Part shown: positions 18,589-27,139 of the stretch, piece by piece
Layout: each line of letters starts with the position of its first letter
Position numbering within the stretch: position 1 is the first letter of the stretch
NCBI GenBank assembly: GCA_945875845.1
Contig: CAMCMB010000037.1
Coordinates: 1-64,000, forward strand
Source of the DNA: Pirellula staleyi DSM 6068
Lineage (GTDB): Bacteria > Planctomycetota > Planctomycetia > Pirellulales > Pirellulaceae
Direction of reading: 5' to 3'
DNA length: 64,000 bases
Translations under genes and position numbers: made by a program
The notes under the pieces: model-generated
Databases searched by the model: none
What the model was told of the DNA's origin: nothing
Seen by the model: only the letters and a program-made list of their open reading frames with translations

Positions 18589-19527
18589 TCACCGCGTCGT
18601 TTCGCGATAGTAGGCGATCGTTCGTTTGATACCTTCTTCGAGCCGAACTTGGGGTTCGTAGCCGAGCAGTTTGCGAGCCAAACTGATATCAGCTAGGCTA
18701 TCGCGAACATCTCCGGCACGAGCAGGTTGAAAGTCGGGCTCAACTGGCTTGCCGAGCAACTGGCTCAAAATTTTGAGAAGCTGCAAAAGAGTCGTTTGGC
18801 CTCCGTCGGCAACGTTGATAACGCGACCACCTATATTTGGGCGTTCGGCAGCCAATAGATTTCCGTGCACGACATTCGAAACGTACGTAAAGTCACGCGA
18901 CTGGAGTCCATCACCAAAGATGATAGGACTCTTGCTCGATAGGATTCGGTTAACGAACAGCGGGATGACTGCGGAATACGGACTGTCCGGGTCTTGTCTT
19001 GGGCCGAAGACATTAAAGTAACGTATCCCCACCGTCTCCAAACCGAAACTATGAAAATACGCTTGGCAATAAAATTCGCCCGCAAGTTTTGCGACCGCGT
19101 AGGGAGAGAGCGGCATGGGCAAATCGGTTTCGCGTTTCGATGAAGTCGGTTGGTCGCCGTAGGCGCTGCTGCTAGCTGCATAGACAAATCGCTTCACTCC
19201 CGCTTCAACACTCTGATGGAGCATGTTGAGAGTGCCCGTCGCGCAGGCATGGTGCGTGTCGAGGGGACGCTCCAGCGACCGTGGGACCGATGCCAATGCA
19301 GCTTGATGAAAGACGCGCTCAATACCGGACAACGCCTCGCGAACGGAGATGCTGTCGCAAATGTCCCCTTCGACAAACTCAATCCGGTCGGAAACTTCTT
19401 CAAGGTTCTTGCGATTGCCCGTGCAAAGATTGTCGATCACCCGCACTTTGTGACCGGCATCCAACAGCCCACGCACAATATGGGAGCCGATGAAGCCTGC
19501 ACCACCGGTGACTAAACAACGAACCAT
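18589..19527 (-). CDS. NAD-dependent sugar-nucleotide epimerase/dehydratase (SDR)
   Basis: A 312-residue extended short-chain dehydrogenase acting on a nucleotide sugar, most like UDP-glucose/UDP-GlcNAc 4-epimerases. The N-terminal NAD-binding motif is GGAGFIGS (residues 8-15), DNLCTGNRKNL follows, and the catalytic set is Ser in YAASSSAYGD plus YAVAKL (YxxxK). FNVFGPRQDPDSPYSAVIPLF is the typical substrate loop. The ORF runs 85 codons upstream through a MITE-like repeat; the ATG at 19527 (MVRCLVTGGAGFIG) with aaggaaagg upstream is clearly the true start. It probably supplies an activated sugar for the neighbouring glycosyltransferase and other envelope glycans. The exact epimer cannot be told from sequence. 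Confidence 0.9.
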   Translation of the reverse strand: MVRCLVTGGAGFIGSHIVRGLLDAGHKVRVIDNLCTGNRKNLEEVSDRIEFVEGDICDSISVREALSGIERVFHQAALASVPRSLERPLDTHHACATGTLNMLHQSVEAGVKRFVYAASSSAYGDQPTSSKRETDLPMPLSPYAVAKLAGEFYCQAYFHSFGLETVGIRYFNVFGPRQDPDSPYSAVIPLFVNRILSSKSPIIFGDGLQSRDFTYVSNVVHGNLLAAERPNIGGRVINVADGGQTTLLQLLKILSQLLGKPVEPDFQPARAGDVRDSLADISLARKLLGYEPQVRLEEGIKRTIAYYRETTR

Positions 19528-19703
19528 AGCGACCTTTCCTTGTCGGAATTCGGGAACTGAGCCCCGATGCGTTAGGTTCGCATGTGAGCCGATTTGTCTA
19601 AAGTCTATTGCACACTCGGCACCAACGCAACGCAACGTGCTGGTGCTCATGTTTAGTCCGAAGGACAGTGCTCGTACGGTTTTCCATAAACCGGACACAA
19701 CCA

Positions 19704-19818
19704 GGCTGTTGATTTTATGGTACGACGGACTTCCTAGTCCGTCGAATTCCCCATTGGCGGACTTGGAAGTCCGTCGTCTCACCCTTACCCAAACAACGAT
19801 TTCACTAAATCAATAGCC
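19704..19818 (+). repeat. MITE-like element, copy 2
   Basis: Starts ggctgttgattttatggtac, contains acggacttcctagtccgtcg, the ccattggcggacttggaagt core and ends actaaatcaatagcc. Its ends and core match the elements at 212, 53250 and 60836. It lies between the 20530 gene and the epimerase start, so transcription of the epimerase may have to pass it or start after it. Confidence 0.8.
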
Positions 19819-19876
19819 CGCTTGTGCGTTGCGGCTGACCAGACAAAAAATACGGATGTTCGTTTAATCAGAAAAT

Positions 19877-20530
19877 TCAGCCTGCGAGCGATCTCGGGTG
19901 GTACTCAAGTGCCCAAGCTCCGATGATTTTGATTCTTTGGCTTTGCAGTTTTTTGAGAACTTGGATTGTGCTTCGTGCGTCCGAAGCGGGATGCATTTGA
20001 ATCACAATGCCATTGCAAAGTCTGCCCATTCGCGACATGGCGGGAGAGCCTGCGTCCCCCAAGTCGAACAAAATGAGTCCAAACTCTTTTTTCCACTCGA
20101 GTAGGTTGGCAAGTTGGCCATTCCAACGCCTTTTTTCTTCTTGCGATTCTCCGAAACCCGACCAATGGATTTGGGCGTAAGACCCGCCGTGCACGAGTCC
20201 TTTCGAGATTGCGATATCATGATCTGGCGTACCGGATCGAAGTCGTACAACAAGAGTGTTTCGGCTGGTTTTCTGTCCGCAGCGAAGGGCTACGTCCGAA
20301 ACGATGCGTTCTACGAGCGCGTGGTCGCAAAATCCGGTTGTCCCAAGCCCCAGCAAGTATGGCTTTGTCTTCAGAATACTTGCAATAATCTCGTCGACGG
20401 GCAATTGCACGAGTGGCGGTGACATGGCCTCGCGTGGTTCAGGAGCGATAGAGACGACGTCTGGTACTCCTGTTTTCGAGCTCAACCCATTTTGGACGCG
20501 ATCGATGGGTGCATCGTCGTTGAGATTCAT
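19877..20530 (-). CDS. BY-kinase/ParA-like protein lacking a P-loop
   Basis: A 217-residue protein that resembles the C-terminal P-loop half of bacterial tyrosine kinases of the CpsD/CapB type. The part GLILFDLGDAGSPAMSRMG and CNGIVIQMHPASDARSTIQV corresponds to the Walker A'/B stretch (VIIDTPP...) and the following strand of that fold, and IIGAWALE to the usual GVVLN end. Where the P-loop GEGKS should be the text is LLGLGTTGFCDHALVERI, with no GK[ST]. There is no Tyr-rich tail. It starts 4 bases inside the stop of the ExeA-like ATPase (ATGA overlap), so the two are translated together. Likely a non-ATPase regulator or scaffold of polysaccharide export; function inferred. Confidence 0.55.
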   Translation of the reverse strand: MNLNDDAPIDRVQNGLSSKTGVPDVVSIAPEPREAMSPPLVQLPVDEIIASILKTKPYLLGLGTTGFCDHALVERIVSDVALRCGQKTSRNTLVVRLRSGTPDHDIAISKGLVHGGSYAQIHWSGFGESQEEKRRWNGQLANLLEWKKEFGLILFDLGDAGSPAMSRMGRLCNGIVIQMHPASDARSTIQVLKKLQSQRIKIIGAWALEYHPRSLAG

Positions 20531-22431
20531 GAGTTTCTCAATTTGGTAAAGAGCTTGGCGTACGGATGCAACACAGCTCGACTACTGACGGCTGTCTCTT
20601 GCTGAGCCCCGGCTGGAAGGGATTCCAGATCGTCCTCAATCACGAGCAGATCTCGATCATCGCTCATGGCAGAACGCGCACTGAGCGAATCCGAATTCGA
20701 TTGTGCTGGCTCCAATCCATCTGAGCTGTTTCGTAGGCCCGAAAACGAGACGACATCGCCATGAGCTTGATGCGAAAGCCGTATCCCATCATAGCGATTC
20801 TGCTCATCGTGCGATTCGTACGAAAACCCAGGTTGACCAGCAAACGCATCGATTGACGTGGCAGGATCAAAGCTCATCGCACTCAGGTTGAGCACGGACA
20901 CTAACTCACGCATTTCCTCCTCGATTTGTCGTTCGAGATTGGCTGCCTGTCTCGGCGAGATATTGGAAATCGGTTCGGAATACTCGGAATACTCGAATTC
21001 GGTCGATCCATCCTCAAAGGACTTCGCGACGGGTGCAGCGAAGGACTCGGAGAGTCGGTTTCGTTGCGTCCCAATCGTTCTATTCAAGAACTCATTTCCT
21101 TCCTCGAGTTCCAAATGTTGAACCCGTTGGCTTGCGTCGGCAGTGGTGCCGGCAGTGGTGGTGCCGGCAGTGGTGGTGCCGGCAGTGGTGCCGAAGCTGT
21201 CAAGGTCATGATTGAGATTGCCGTAGGCTGCACCCGAATAGGCTTCGTAGCTGCGGGATGTCTGAACTGGGATCGAAAATTCTTCGTCGAAGTCGCCCGC
21301 AAATACGTCTAGAAGATTTTTCTTGGCCGGTTGTTGGATGTCGGTTGCTGGTGGCGCCTGCGAAGCGACCGCTCGCAATGAGGAATTCTTGCTGGACGGA
21401 GTATCCGATTCGAACTCCTCGTCCAACTGTCCAAATTCAATTGCGGGTTGCGAAGCGGCAATCGCAATGCTGTTTGGAGCGGAGATACTAATGGGTTGCG
21501 GAAACGCAGTCGGAACGTTGCTTGCAACAACATTGACGTTCGTAGTGGTCGATGGAGTTACCGAAGGGAGACTCGTCGAATCAGATTTCGCAATGGATTC
21601 TGGCTCACTCCAAGGATTTGGGAGTTGCTGGAGCACACACCAAGCGCGGCCAACCATCGCTGCCGAAACAGGCCGTTCACGATCGTGGTAAGCCAATAGC
21701 AGCGATTGGTCGGTAAGCTGATCGATCAAACGCGGGATTCCATCCGAACCTCGGTAGATAGCTTCGAGGGCATCGCGAGTCATCACATTGGAACTTGTTG
21801 CGCCGCTCAATTCTATTTTGTGAGTCACATACTGTGCCGTCTCTTGCATGCTCAGAGGGGTCAAATAGCAACGAGCAGCGAGTCGTTGATTCATCGATTC
21901 CATGTGGGGATGAGATAGGCAATCCTCCAATCGCATCGTTCCGCACAGCACCAATCGAACGCGAGGTAGACCATTTCGGACAACGTTCGTCAGCAGACGA
22001 AGCTCGTCGAGTAGCTTCATGGAGAGTGTTTGGGCCTCGTCGACGATCAAAACCAAGCCATCGTTTGGGTTTTCGACGGAGGGCTGAATGCGGTTCATCA
22101 GAGTCAATCGCAGTTCACCCTCGGACATGTCTCGGTAGGGCATCCGCAACTCGAACAGCAGACTTTGCAACAGTGCACGTCTTGTGATCAATTGTGAGCT
22201 TGCCAGCGTTACAACTTCGAAATTGCGTTGGAAGTTTTCGGCGATTCGCAAGCAGCACATGGTCTTGCCCAAACCGGTGCCACCGAAAATAGCGACAGGA
22301 CCTTCACCGCGCTGAATCGCACGCGAAGTTGTTTGGAAGGCTTGTTCGATACTAGTGGCTGGGAAATAGCGGTCGAGTGTGGATACGGCAAGAAAAGGCC
22401 TTTTGACAAATCCAAAAAATGTTTCGTACAT
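20527..22431 (-). CDS. ExeA-like AAA ATPase with long disordered tail
   Basis: A 634-residue protein. The N-terminal 290 residues are an AAA+ domain of the ExeA/GspA type, starting MYETFFGFVKRPFLAVSTLD, with Walker A GGTGLGKT near 49, Walker B LVLIVDEAQTL near 127 and a winged C-terminal lid GSDGIPRLIDQLTDQSLLLA. Such ATPases sit near type II secretion or, in exosortase and exopolysaccharide loci, near chain-length and export factors. Residues about 300-634 are low in complexity, acidic and Ser/Thr-rich, with an in-frame AGTTT repeat (15-bp DNA unit at 21139-21190). The ORF extends 62 residues upstream but the ATG at 22431 is where family similarity begins. It overlaps the next gene by four bases. 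Confidence 0.8.
   Translation of the reverse strand: MYETFFGFVKRPFLAVSTLDRYFPATSIEQAFQTTSRAIQRGEGPVAIFGGTGLGKTMCCLRIAENFQRNFEVVTLASSQLITRRALLQSLLFELRMPYRDMSEGELRLTLMNRIQPSVENPNDGLVLIVDEAQTLSMKLLDELRLLTNVVRNGLPRVRLVLCGTMRLEDCLSHPHMESMNQRLAARCYLTPLSMQETAQYVTHKIELSGATSSNVMTRDALEAIYRGSDGIPRLIDQLTDQSLLLAYHDRERPVSAAMVGRAWCVLQQLPNPWSEPESIAKSDSTSLPSVTPSTTTNVNVVASNVPTAFPQPISISAPNSIAIAASQPAIEFGQLDEEFESDTPSSKNSSLRAVASQAPPATDIQQPAKKNLLDVFAGDFDEEFSIPVQTSRSYEAYSGAAYGNLNHDLDSFGTTAGTTTAGTTTAGTTADASQRVQHLELEEGNEFLNRTIGTQRNRLSESFAAPVAKSFEDGSTEFEYSEYSEPISNISPRQAANLERQIEEEMRELVSVLNLSAMSFDPATSIDAFAGQPGFSYESHDEQNRYDGIRLSHQAHGDVVSFSGLRNSSDGLEPAQSNSDSLSARSAMSDDRDLLVIEDDLESLPAGAQQETAVSSRAVLHPYAKLFTKLRNS
21139..21190 (-). 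repeat. In-frame 15-bp tandem repeat in the ExeA-like gene
   Basis: About three copies of ggcagtggtggtgcc give an AGTTT-type peptide repeat. Because the unit is a multiple of three, copy number can change without frameshift. It is in the disordered tail. Confidence 0.8.
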
Positions 22432-22546
22432 CCGTTCGGTTCCGTAAGTGAAGTGGCCTTCGCGATCTTTAAACTGTAGTCGTTGTATCGTCTGATTCGC
22501 CGTGAAGGCATTAGACTTATCGCTACAATCCGCAAAGATTACCGCG

Positions 22547-23386
22547 TCACTTGAGCCGTTCGACTTTTCCGCCCTTGAGCCGAACCAGCGCGTCGCATTG
22601 CATCGCGATGTTCTCATCGTGCGTGACCATGACGATCGTCAGCCCAGATTCTTGGTTTAGGTTTCTGAGAAGTTGCAAAATGGATTGACCCGATTCTTGG
22701 TCCAGGTTTCCGGTGGGCTCATCGGCCAACAGCAATTTCGGGTCGGTGATCAAGGCGCGCGCGATGGCGGTCCTCTGCATCTCACCACCGGAAAGCTGAC
22801 TCGGTTTGTGATTGAGCCGGTGCGAAAGTCCCACCATCTCGGCGAGTTCCTTGGCTCGTTTCAAGATGGACGAGCGATTTCGGAAATAGGAAAGGATGCT
22901 CTGACCAATCATGGCTGGGGCGATCACGTTTTCGAGTAAAGTGAGTTCCGGCAGCAGGTGATAGAACTGAAAGATCATTCCCAATTGCTGGTTTCGAAAT
23001 GCGTCTCGCTTTCTTGCGGGCAGGTTGTCGATCCGCTGATTCGCGAAATGGATTTCGCCGCTATCTGGACGGTCCAGGGTCCCCAACAAATGTAGCAATG
23101 TGCTTTTTCCGGAGCCACTTTGCCCCACGATCGCAGTCATCTTGCCATGCTCCGCCGAGAAATCAACTCCCTTGAGAACAGCGACGCTGGTTTTGTGGCG
23201 GCGGTAGGATTTCGTGACTCCACGTGCATCCACCATCGATTCACTCGAGAACGATTGCGGCGACGTCGAATGGGTTTTTTCCGCGTGTCCTGATTCGTTA
23301 TCCGTTTCGGGGCGCACCACACGGAGCTGGTTTGCCGCGGATGTTATTGGTTTTGCAAGCGACTTTGCTGGCGTAGAATTATTCAT
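22547..23386 (-). CDS. lolD: ABC transporter ATP-binding subunit, LolD-like
   Basis: A 279-residue ATPase of the MacB/LolD/FtsE group. Walker A GQSGSGKST near residue 88, signature LSGGEMQR near 196 and Walker B LLLADEPTGNLD near 220 are all intact, and ARGVTKSYRRHKTSVAVLKGV is the standard beginning of the domain. A 50-residue polar N-terminal extension is unusual for LolD (about 230 residues). It is the second gene of an operon with a LolC/E-like permease, whose stop overlaps its start by eight bases. The pair probably releases lipoproteins from the inner membrane to LolA-like carriers. A MacB-like role in export cannot be excluded. Confidence 0.88.
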   Translation of the reverse strand: MNNSTPAKSLAKPITSAANQLRVVRPETDNESGHAEKTHSTSPQSFSSESMVDARGVTKSYRRHKTSVAVLKGVDFSAEHGKMTAIVGQSGSGKSTLLHLLGTLDRPDSGEIHFANQRIDNLPARKRDAFRNQQLGMIFQFYHLLPELTLLENVIAPAMIGQSILSYFRNRSSILKRAKELAEMVGLSHRLNHKPSQLSGGEMQRTAIARALITDPKLLLADEPTGNLDQESGQSILQLLRNLNQESGLTIVMVTHDENIAMQCDALVRLKGGKVERLK

Positions 23387-25007
23387 AGCGCAGGGCCTCC
23401 ACGGGATGCATTCGAGCTGCTCGGATCGACGGCAATACGCTTGCCAAGATAGCGATCAGCACAGCGCCGATACTAACCCAAACGATCGTAAACGGATGGA
23501 TGACGGTTGGAATGGTGTCGAAGTAATAGACCGTCGGGTCAAATACTTCGCGACCCGTTATCCATTCCAAGACTCGAGCGATTTCATTAATTTTCCAGAC
23601 AAATGCCAATCCGCACAGGACTCCCACTCCAGATCCTACCGAGCCTAGCAACACTCCATACCCAAGAAAGATAGAAGCGATACCGCTTCCGGGCGCTCCC
23701 AACGATTTAAGGACACCGATGTCGCGCGTTTTCTCCACAACGATCATGAAGAAGGTCGCTAGAATCCCAAATCCAGCAACTGCAATAATCATGAACAGTA
23801 AAACATTCAAGATCGTGGTTTCGAGTTGCACGGCTGCTAATAGTGGTCCCTGTGTATCGCGCCATGAGTTCACTTGAACATACGATTCGGAGGGTGGAAA
23901 CTCGTCTCGAAGCGAGTCTCGAGCGGAGTTCAAATCGGTTCCGCGTGCCAGCTTGATCTGAATAGACGTAACCGCACCTTGTTTGGATACCGGATCGAAC
24001 ATTCCACGTGCGCGTTGCAAGGCTTCGATGGGAACGAATGCAAACGTTCCATCGTATTCACTCATCTTGCTTTCATAAAAATCCACGACCGTAAAGAGTT
24101 CGTCGATGGCCCGTGGAGGCGAACCTGCGTTGGGAAAGGCAATACTAACGTCATCGCCAGGTCGAATGAAGAAATAGTCTTTGACTTGACCCTCCGCATC
24201 TCGACCGCGAACGCTGCCGATTCCAATTCCCAGAACAATGCCGATGCGTTGCTCTACGGAGGCGTCGAATACGCGTCCACCCCCGCCGTTTTGGATCGGT
24301 TGAATCGCGGGGCCTCCAAGCAAATCCAAATTGCTTTCCGCTTGTTGGGTGGCATCTTCCTTGGCTTGGGAATCGGCTCCCTGGTCGGTGGTCGAATCGC
24401 TCAAGGGTTGAGAGTCTTTGGCGATCTGGGTTTGCTGCTCTTCGGAAATTTTCGCTTGAAGTTGTCGATACCGCTCTAACTCAGTCTGGCGATCTTTTTT
24501 GAGTTGCTCGACCCGGCTTCGATACTCCCAGCCCGATGGCTGCAGGGCTTCTCGCTCAGGAGCATATCCATTGCGTTTGAGAATGAAATCCAGTTGCTGC
24601 TTGTTGTCAGGGTGGAGAAGATACTTGCTAAAATCGCTGACACTTGCATAGGTCGTCTGGTCGATCCCGATGAGATTGATTTGTTGCGTATGAGCGTTTC
24701 CGTTGTGATGAAAAGTCATCATGGCTGGCAACGTGACAACGGTGGTGATTCCATCTACGGAATCTCCGAGTCGGGCTCGAATGCGGTCGATGTACCAACT
24801 GGGTTCCGCGATACCGTTGGTGGCTCGGGTTTCGACGACGAGATCGCTGAGAATCCCGTGCATTCGATCCTGCATCTGGGACGTGAAGCCGTCCATGACA
24901 CTATTAACCACGATCAACGTAGCAACACCCAAGGTGACCGACACGATGGATGCCAGGGCGATCCAACGCGTTTTCAAGTAACGCCAACACAACAATACCT
25001 TGTACAT
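23379..25007 (-). CDS. lolC: ABC transporter permease, LolC/LolE-like (FtsX fold)
   Basis: A 542-residue permease. The N-terminus MYKVLLCWRYLKTRWIALAS with a first membrane span VSVTLGVATLIVVNSVM is the LolC/E signature, and three further spans near the C-terminus (LNVLLFMIIAVAGFGILATFF, SIFLGYGVLLGSVGSGVGVL, FTIVWVSIGAVLIAILAS) complete the FtsX arrangement; ARMHPVEALRYE ends it. The periplasmic loop is about 100 residues longer than in E. coli LolC because of a Gln/Glu-rich coiled-coil (about 160-225) and a Gly-rich turn. ATG at 25007 is preceded by aaagga; the ORF extends further up without support. First gene of lolC-lolD. Confidence 0.85.
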   Translation of the reverse strand: MYKVLLCWRYLKTRWIALASIVSVTLGVATLIVVNSVMDGFTSQMQDRMHGILSDLVVETRATNGIAEPSWYIDRIRARLGDSVDGITTVVTLPAMMTFHHNGNAHTQQINLIGIDQTTYASVSDFSKYLLHPDNKQQLDFILKRNGYAPEREALQPSGWEYRSRVEQLKKDRQTELERYRQLQAKISEEQQTQIAKDSQPLSDSTTDQGADSQAKEDATQQAESNLDLLGGPAIQPIQNGGGGRVFDASVEQRIGIVLGIGIGSVRGRDAEGQVKDYFFIRPGDDVSIAFPNAGSPPRAIDELFTVVDFYESKMSEYDGTFAFVPIEALQRARGMFDPVSKQGAVTSIQIKLARGTDLNSARDSLRDEFPPSESYVQVNSWRDTQGPLLAAVQLETTILNVLLFMIIAVAGFGILATFFMIVVEKTRDIGVLKSLGAPGSGIASIFLGYGVLLGSVGSGVGVLCGLAFVWKINEIARVLEWITGREVFDPTVYYFDTIPTVIHPFTIVWVSIGAVLIAILASVLPSIRAARMHPVEALRYE

Positions 25008-25496
25008 TCCGCGTTCCTTTGCATGTACCGTTCGACGATGTCGACCCATCCGTTGGCCTACAAGGGTTCGTAAATAGCATTCTTGGTCCATCGGATGCCA
25101 TAGCATTCCCGTTTTTCTGTCGGTTCGGGTTCATGTCAGCCATGTCGCGTTCCCAAAATTCGTAGAAAACGTCACAGGACAATCCATGAGCTTCGCCATT
25201 AGCCATCATTTTGAATTCGCGATGAATATCTGCCGTCGCTTTGCGACGAATCCAGAGCGACGCAACTCGGAGTCGCGAAGCTGCGGCATGGGGCACAGCA
25301 CATTTACTTGGGATGGCCGCGCGTACTGGTTCGTCCGTAACGTAATAACGTGGTCGGAATAGTCTAAAGTGCCGAAAACCAGTGTCGATGAGCGAAACGG
25401 GGCATTGCAATCCGGCTGTACCTAGTTGAGTTCTTAGTTGACATTGTTAAACTAACAACGGTGTTTTCTACTCCATTGGGCGTCGGAGAAGTCAGC
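25008..25496. other. Gene-free divergent gap
   Basis: This 490-base region lies between the divergent lolC-like and DUF1549 genes. The minus-strand ORF 24904-25410 overlaps lolC and is not convincing. No repeat, RNA or motif was recognised. It must hold two promoters. Confidence 0.4.
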
Positions 25497-27119
25497 GTGA
25501 AGCGATATCAGATGTTTCAGAAAGTCGTCTGTGGATTGATGGCGACTTTCATGATCATGTCTGTGCTGAATGCGGACGAGCGTCTCTTGCCTGCGCAATT
25601 GGACGAACGGGTTGCTGTGGGATTTGCCGGGCAACCGCCTGCTCCGCTAGCGGACGACGCGGAGTTTCTCAGACGCATTTGGCTGGATTTGGCCGGGTGC
25701 ATTCCGACGTCGAATGATGCTCGTCACTTTCTAGACGATACCGATCCCGGCAAACGGTCGCGAATGATTGAGCAACTGTTGGCTGCCCCGACGTATGCAC
25801 AGCGGATGCAGGAACTGTTCCATGTCGTGCTGATGGAACGTCGTGGCGACCATGAGAAGTGGAAGCAATACCTTTACAACGCATTTGAACGGAACAAACC
25901 CTGGGATCAGATGGTTCGCGAAGTCCTGAACCCCGATCCGCAAGATGAAAATCGTCGCGGCGCGGCATTTTTCTATGCCAAACGCATCGAGGCGAATGGG
26001 CAGAACCCAATCGATCATCCGGGACTCACGCGAGATGTGGGTCGATTGTTTCTCGGAGCCGATCTGCAATGCGCTCAGTGCCATGATCATCTGTTCATCG
26101 ATGACTACAAGCAACGAGACTTCCAGGGACTGTATTCCGTGTACCTTAATCTTGCGGCAAAAAGTTCTCCGGACATTCCCGCCGTGACGGAAAAGCCCAT
26201 GAAAAAAAAGCTCGAATTTATTTCCGTCTTCGATCCGACGCAGAACGAAACGGGACCGCGTATTCCGTTTGGTTTGGAGATACCAATCCCTGAGCAAGGA
26301 AAAGACGCCGCGCCGGTTAGTTTGCTGGCGGTGCTGGCCAGTGAGTTGCCCACAGCTCAGAACGCATTGTTTTCCAGGAATATCGCCAATCGTTTATGGT
26401 TTGTGATGATGGGCCGAGGCCTCGTGCATCCGCTGGATCTGCATCATTCCGACAACCCGCCGTCGCATCCGGAAGTGCTGGACCTGTTGGCGTCTGAATT
26501 TGTCGCCCATCAATACGACATCAAATGGATGCTGCGACAATTGGCACTCAGCCAGACTTATCAGCGAAGCAGCCGTTACCCGGTTGCTTCTGCCAATGCT
26601 GCCAGCGCGGCGGCGTCTGTGAATGTTGAGCAGGTCCGTCCGCAGAGTTACCTGTTGGCCAATGAAAAGCGAATGATGGCCGAGCAACTGCTGCATAGCA
26701 CGCTCAGGGCGACGGGTAATTTAGAACGTCTACAGCAGGCGACGGTGGACGGAAAACCCAATGCAGAACTTACCGAACTGACCAAACGATTTGTGGCCGC
26801 CTTTGCCAATGAACCTCGCGAACCTGAAGACCAGATCAACCCGTCCGTCAAAGGTGCGCTGTTCAGTCTGAACGACGATTTGGTGCTGCAACTGGTGTCG
26901 CGCCAATCCGGTAATCTGATCGACCGACTGCTGGCGATGACCAGCGATGAACTTCTGGCGGATGAGTTGTATCTGTCCGTGTTCACTCGCCGACCCAATA
27001 ACGAAGAACGCAACGAACTTGCCGCATGGCTAACGAAGCACAACGACCGTCGCGAAAAAGCGATCGCGAACTGGGTTTGGTCAATGCTTACCTCGATGGA
27101 ATTTGTGGTCAATCACTGA
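25497..27119 (+). CDS. DUF1549/DUF1553 exported haem-binding-type protein
   Basis: A 540-residue planctomycete-type secreted protein. GTG at 25497 gives MKRYQMFQKVVCGLMATFMIMSVLNA, a signal peptide, with a ggag Shine-Dalgarno stretch upstream; the track's earlier GTG at 25461 is less likely. DUF1549 follows (RIWLDLAGCIPTSNDARHFL) with a CAQCHDH (CxxCH) near residue 194 typical of the family and probably haem or metal binding. DUF1553 is in the second half (NRLWFVMMGRGLVHPLD, LALSQTYQRSSRYP). It is shorter than many relatives because it has no extra N-terminal cytochrome or concanavalin-like domain. First gene of a three-gene operon with DUF1501 and WD40. These sets are thought to break down complex sugars; the substrate is not known. 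Confidence 0.88.
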   Translation: MKRYQMFQKVVCGLMATFMIMSVLNADERLLPAQLDERVAVGFAGQPPAPLADDAEFLRRIWLDLAGCIPTSNDARHFLDDTDPGKRSRMIEQLLAAPTYAQRMQELFHVVLMERRGDHEKWKQYLYNAFERNKPWDQMVREVLNPDPQDENRRGAAFFYAKRIEANGQNPIDHPGLTRDVGRLFLGADLQCAQCHDHLFIDDYKQRDFQGLYSVYLNLAAKSSPDIPAVTEKPMKKKLEFISVFDPTQNETGPRIPFGLEIPIPEQGKDAAPVSLLAVLASELPTAQNALFSRNIANRLWFVMMGRGLVHPLDLHHSDNPPSHPEVLDLLASEFVAHQYDIKWMLRQLALSQTYQRSSRYPVASANAASAAASVNVEQVRPQSYLLANEKRMMAEQLLHSTLRATGNLERLQQATVDGKPNAELTELTKRFVAAFANEPREPEDQINPSVKGALFSLNDDLVLQLVSRQSGNLIDRLLAMTSDELLADELYLSVFTRRPNNEERNELAAWLTKHNDRREKAIANWVWSMLTSMEFVVNH

Positions 27120-27139
27120 TAACGAAAGCGGACGTCGCA

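Noticed and set aside
24904-25410. Minus-strand ORF of 168 residues overlapping the lolC start
   Set aside because: It overlaps the well-supported lolC-like gene in another frame and has no recognisable domain.
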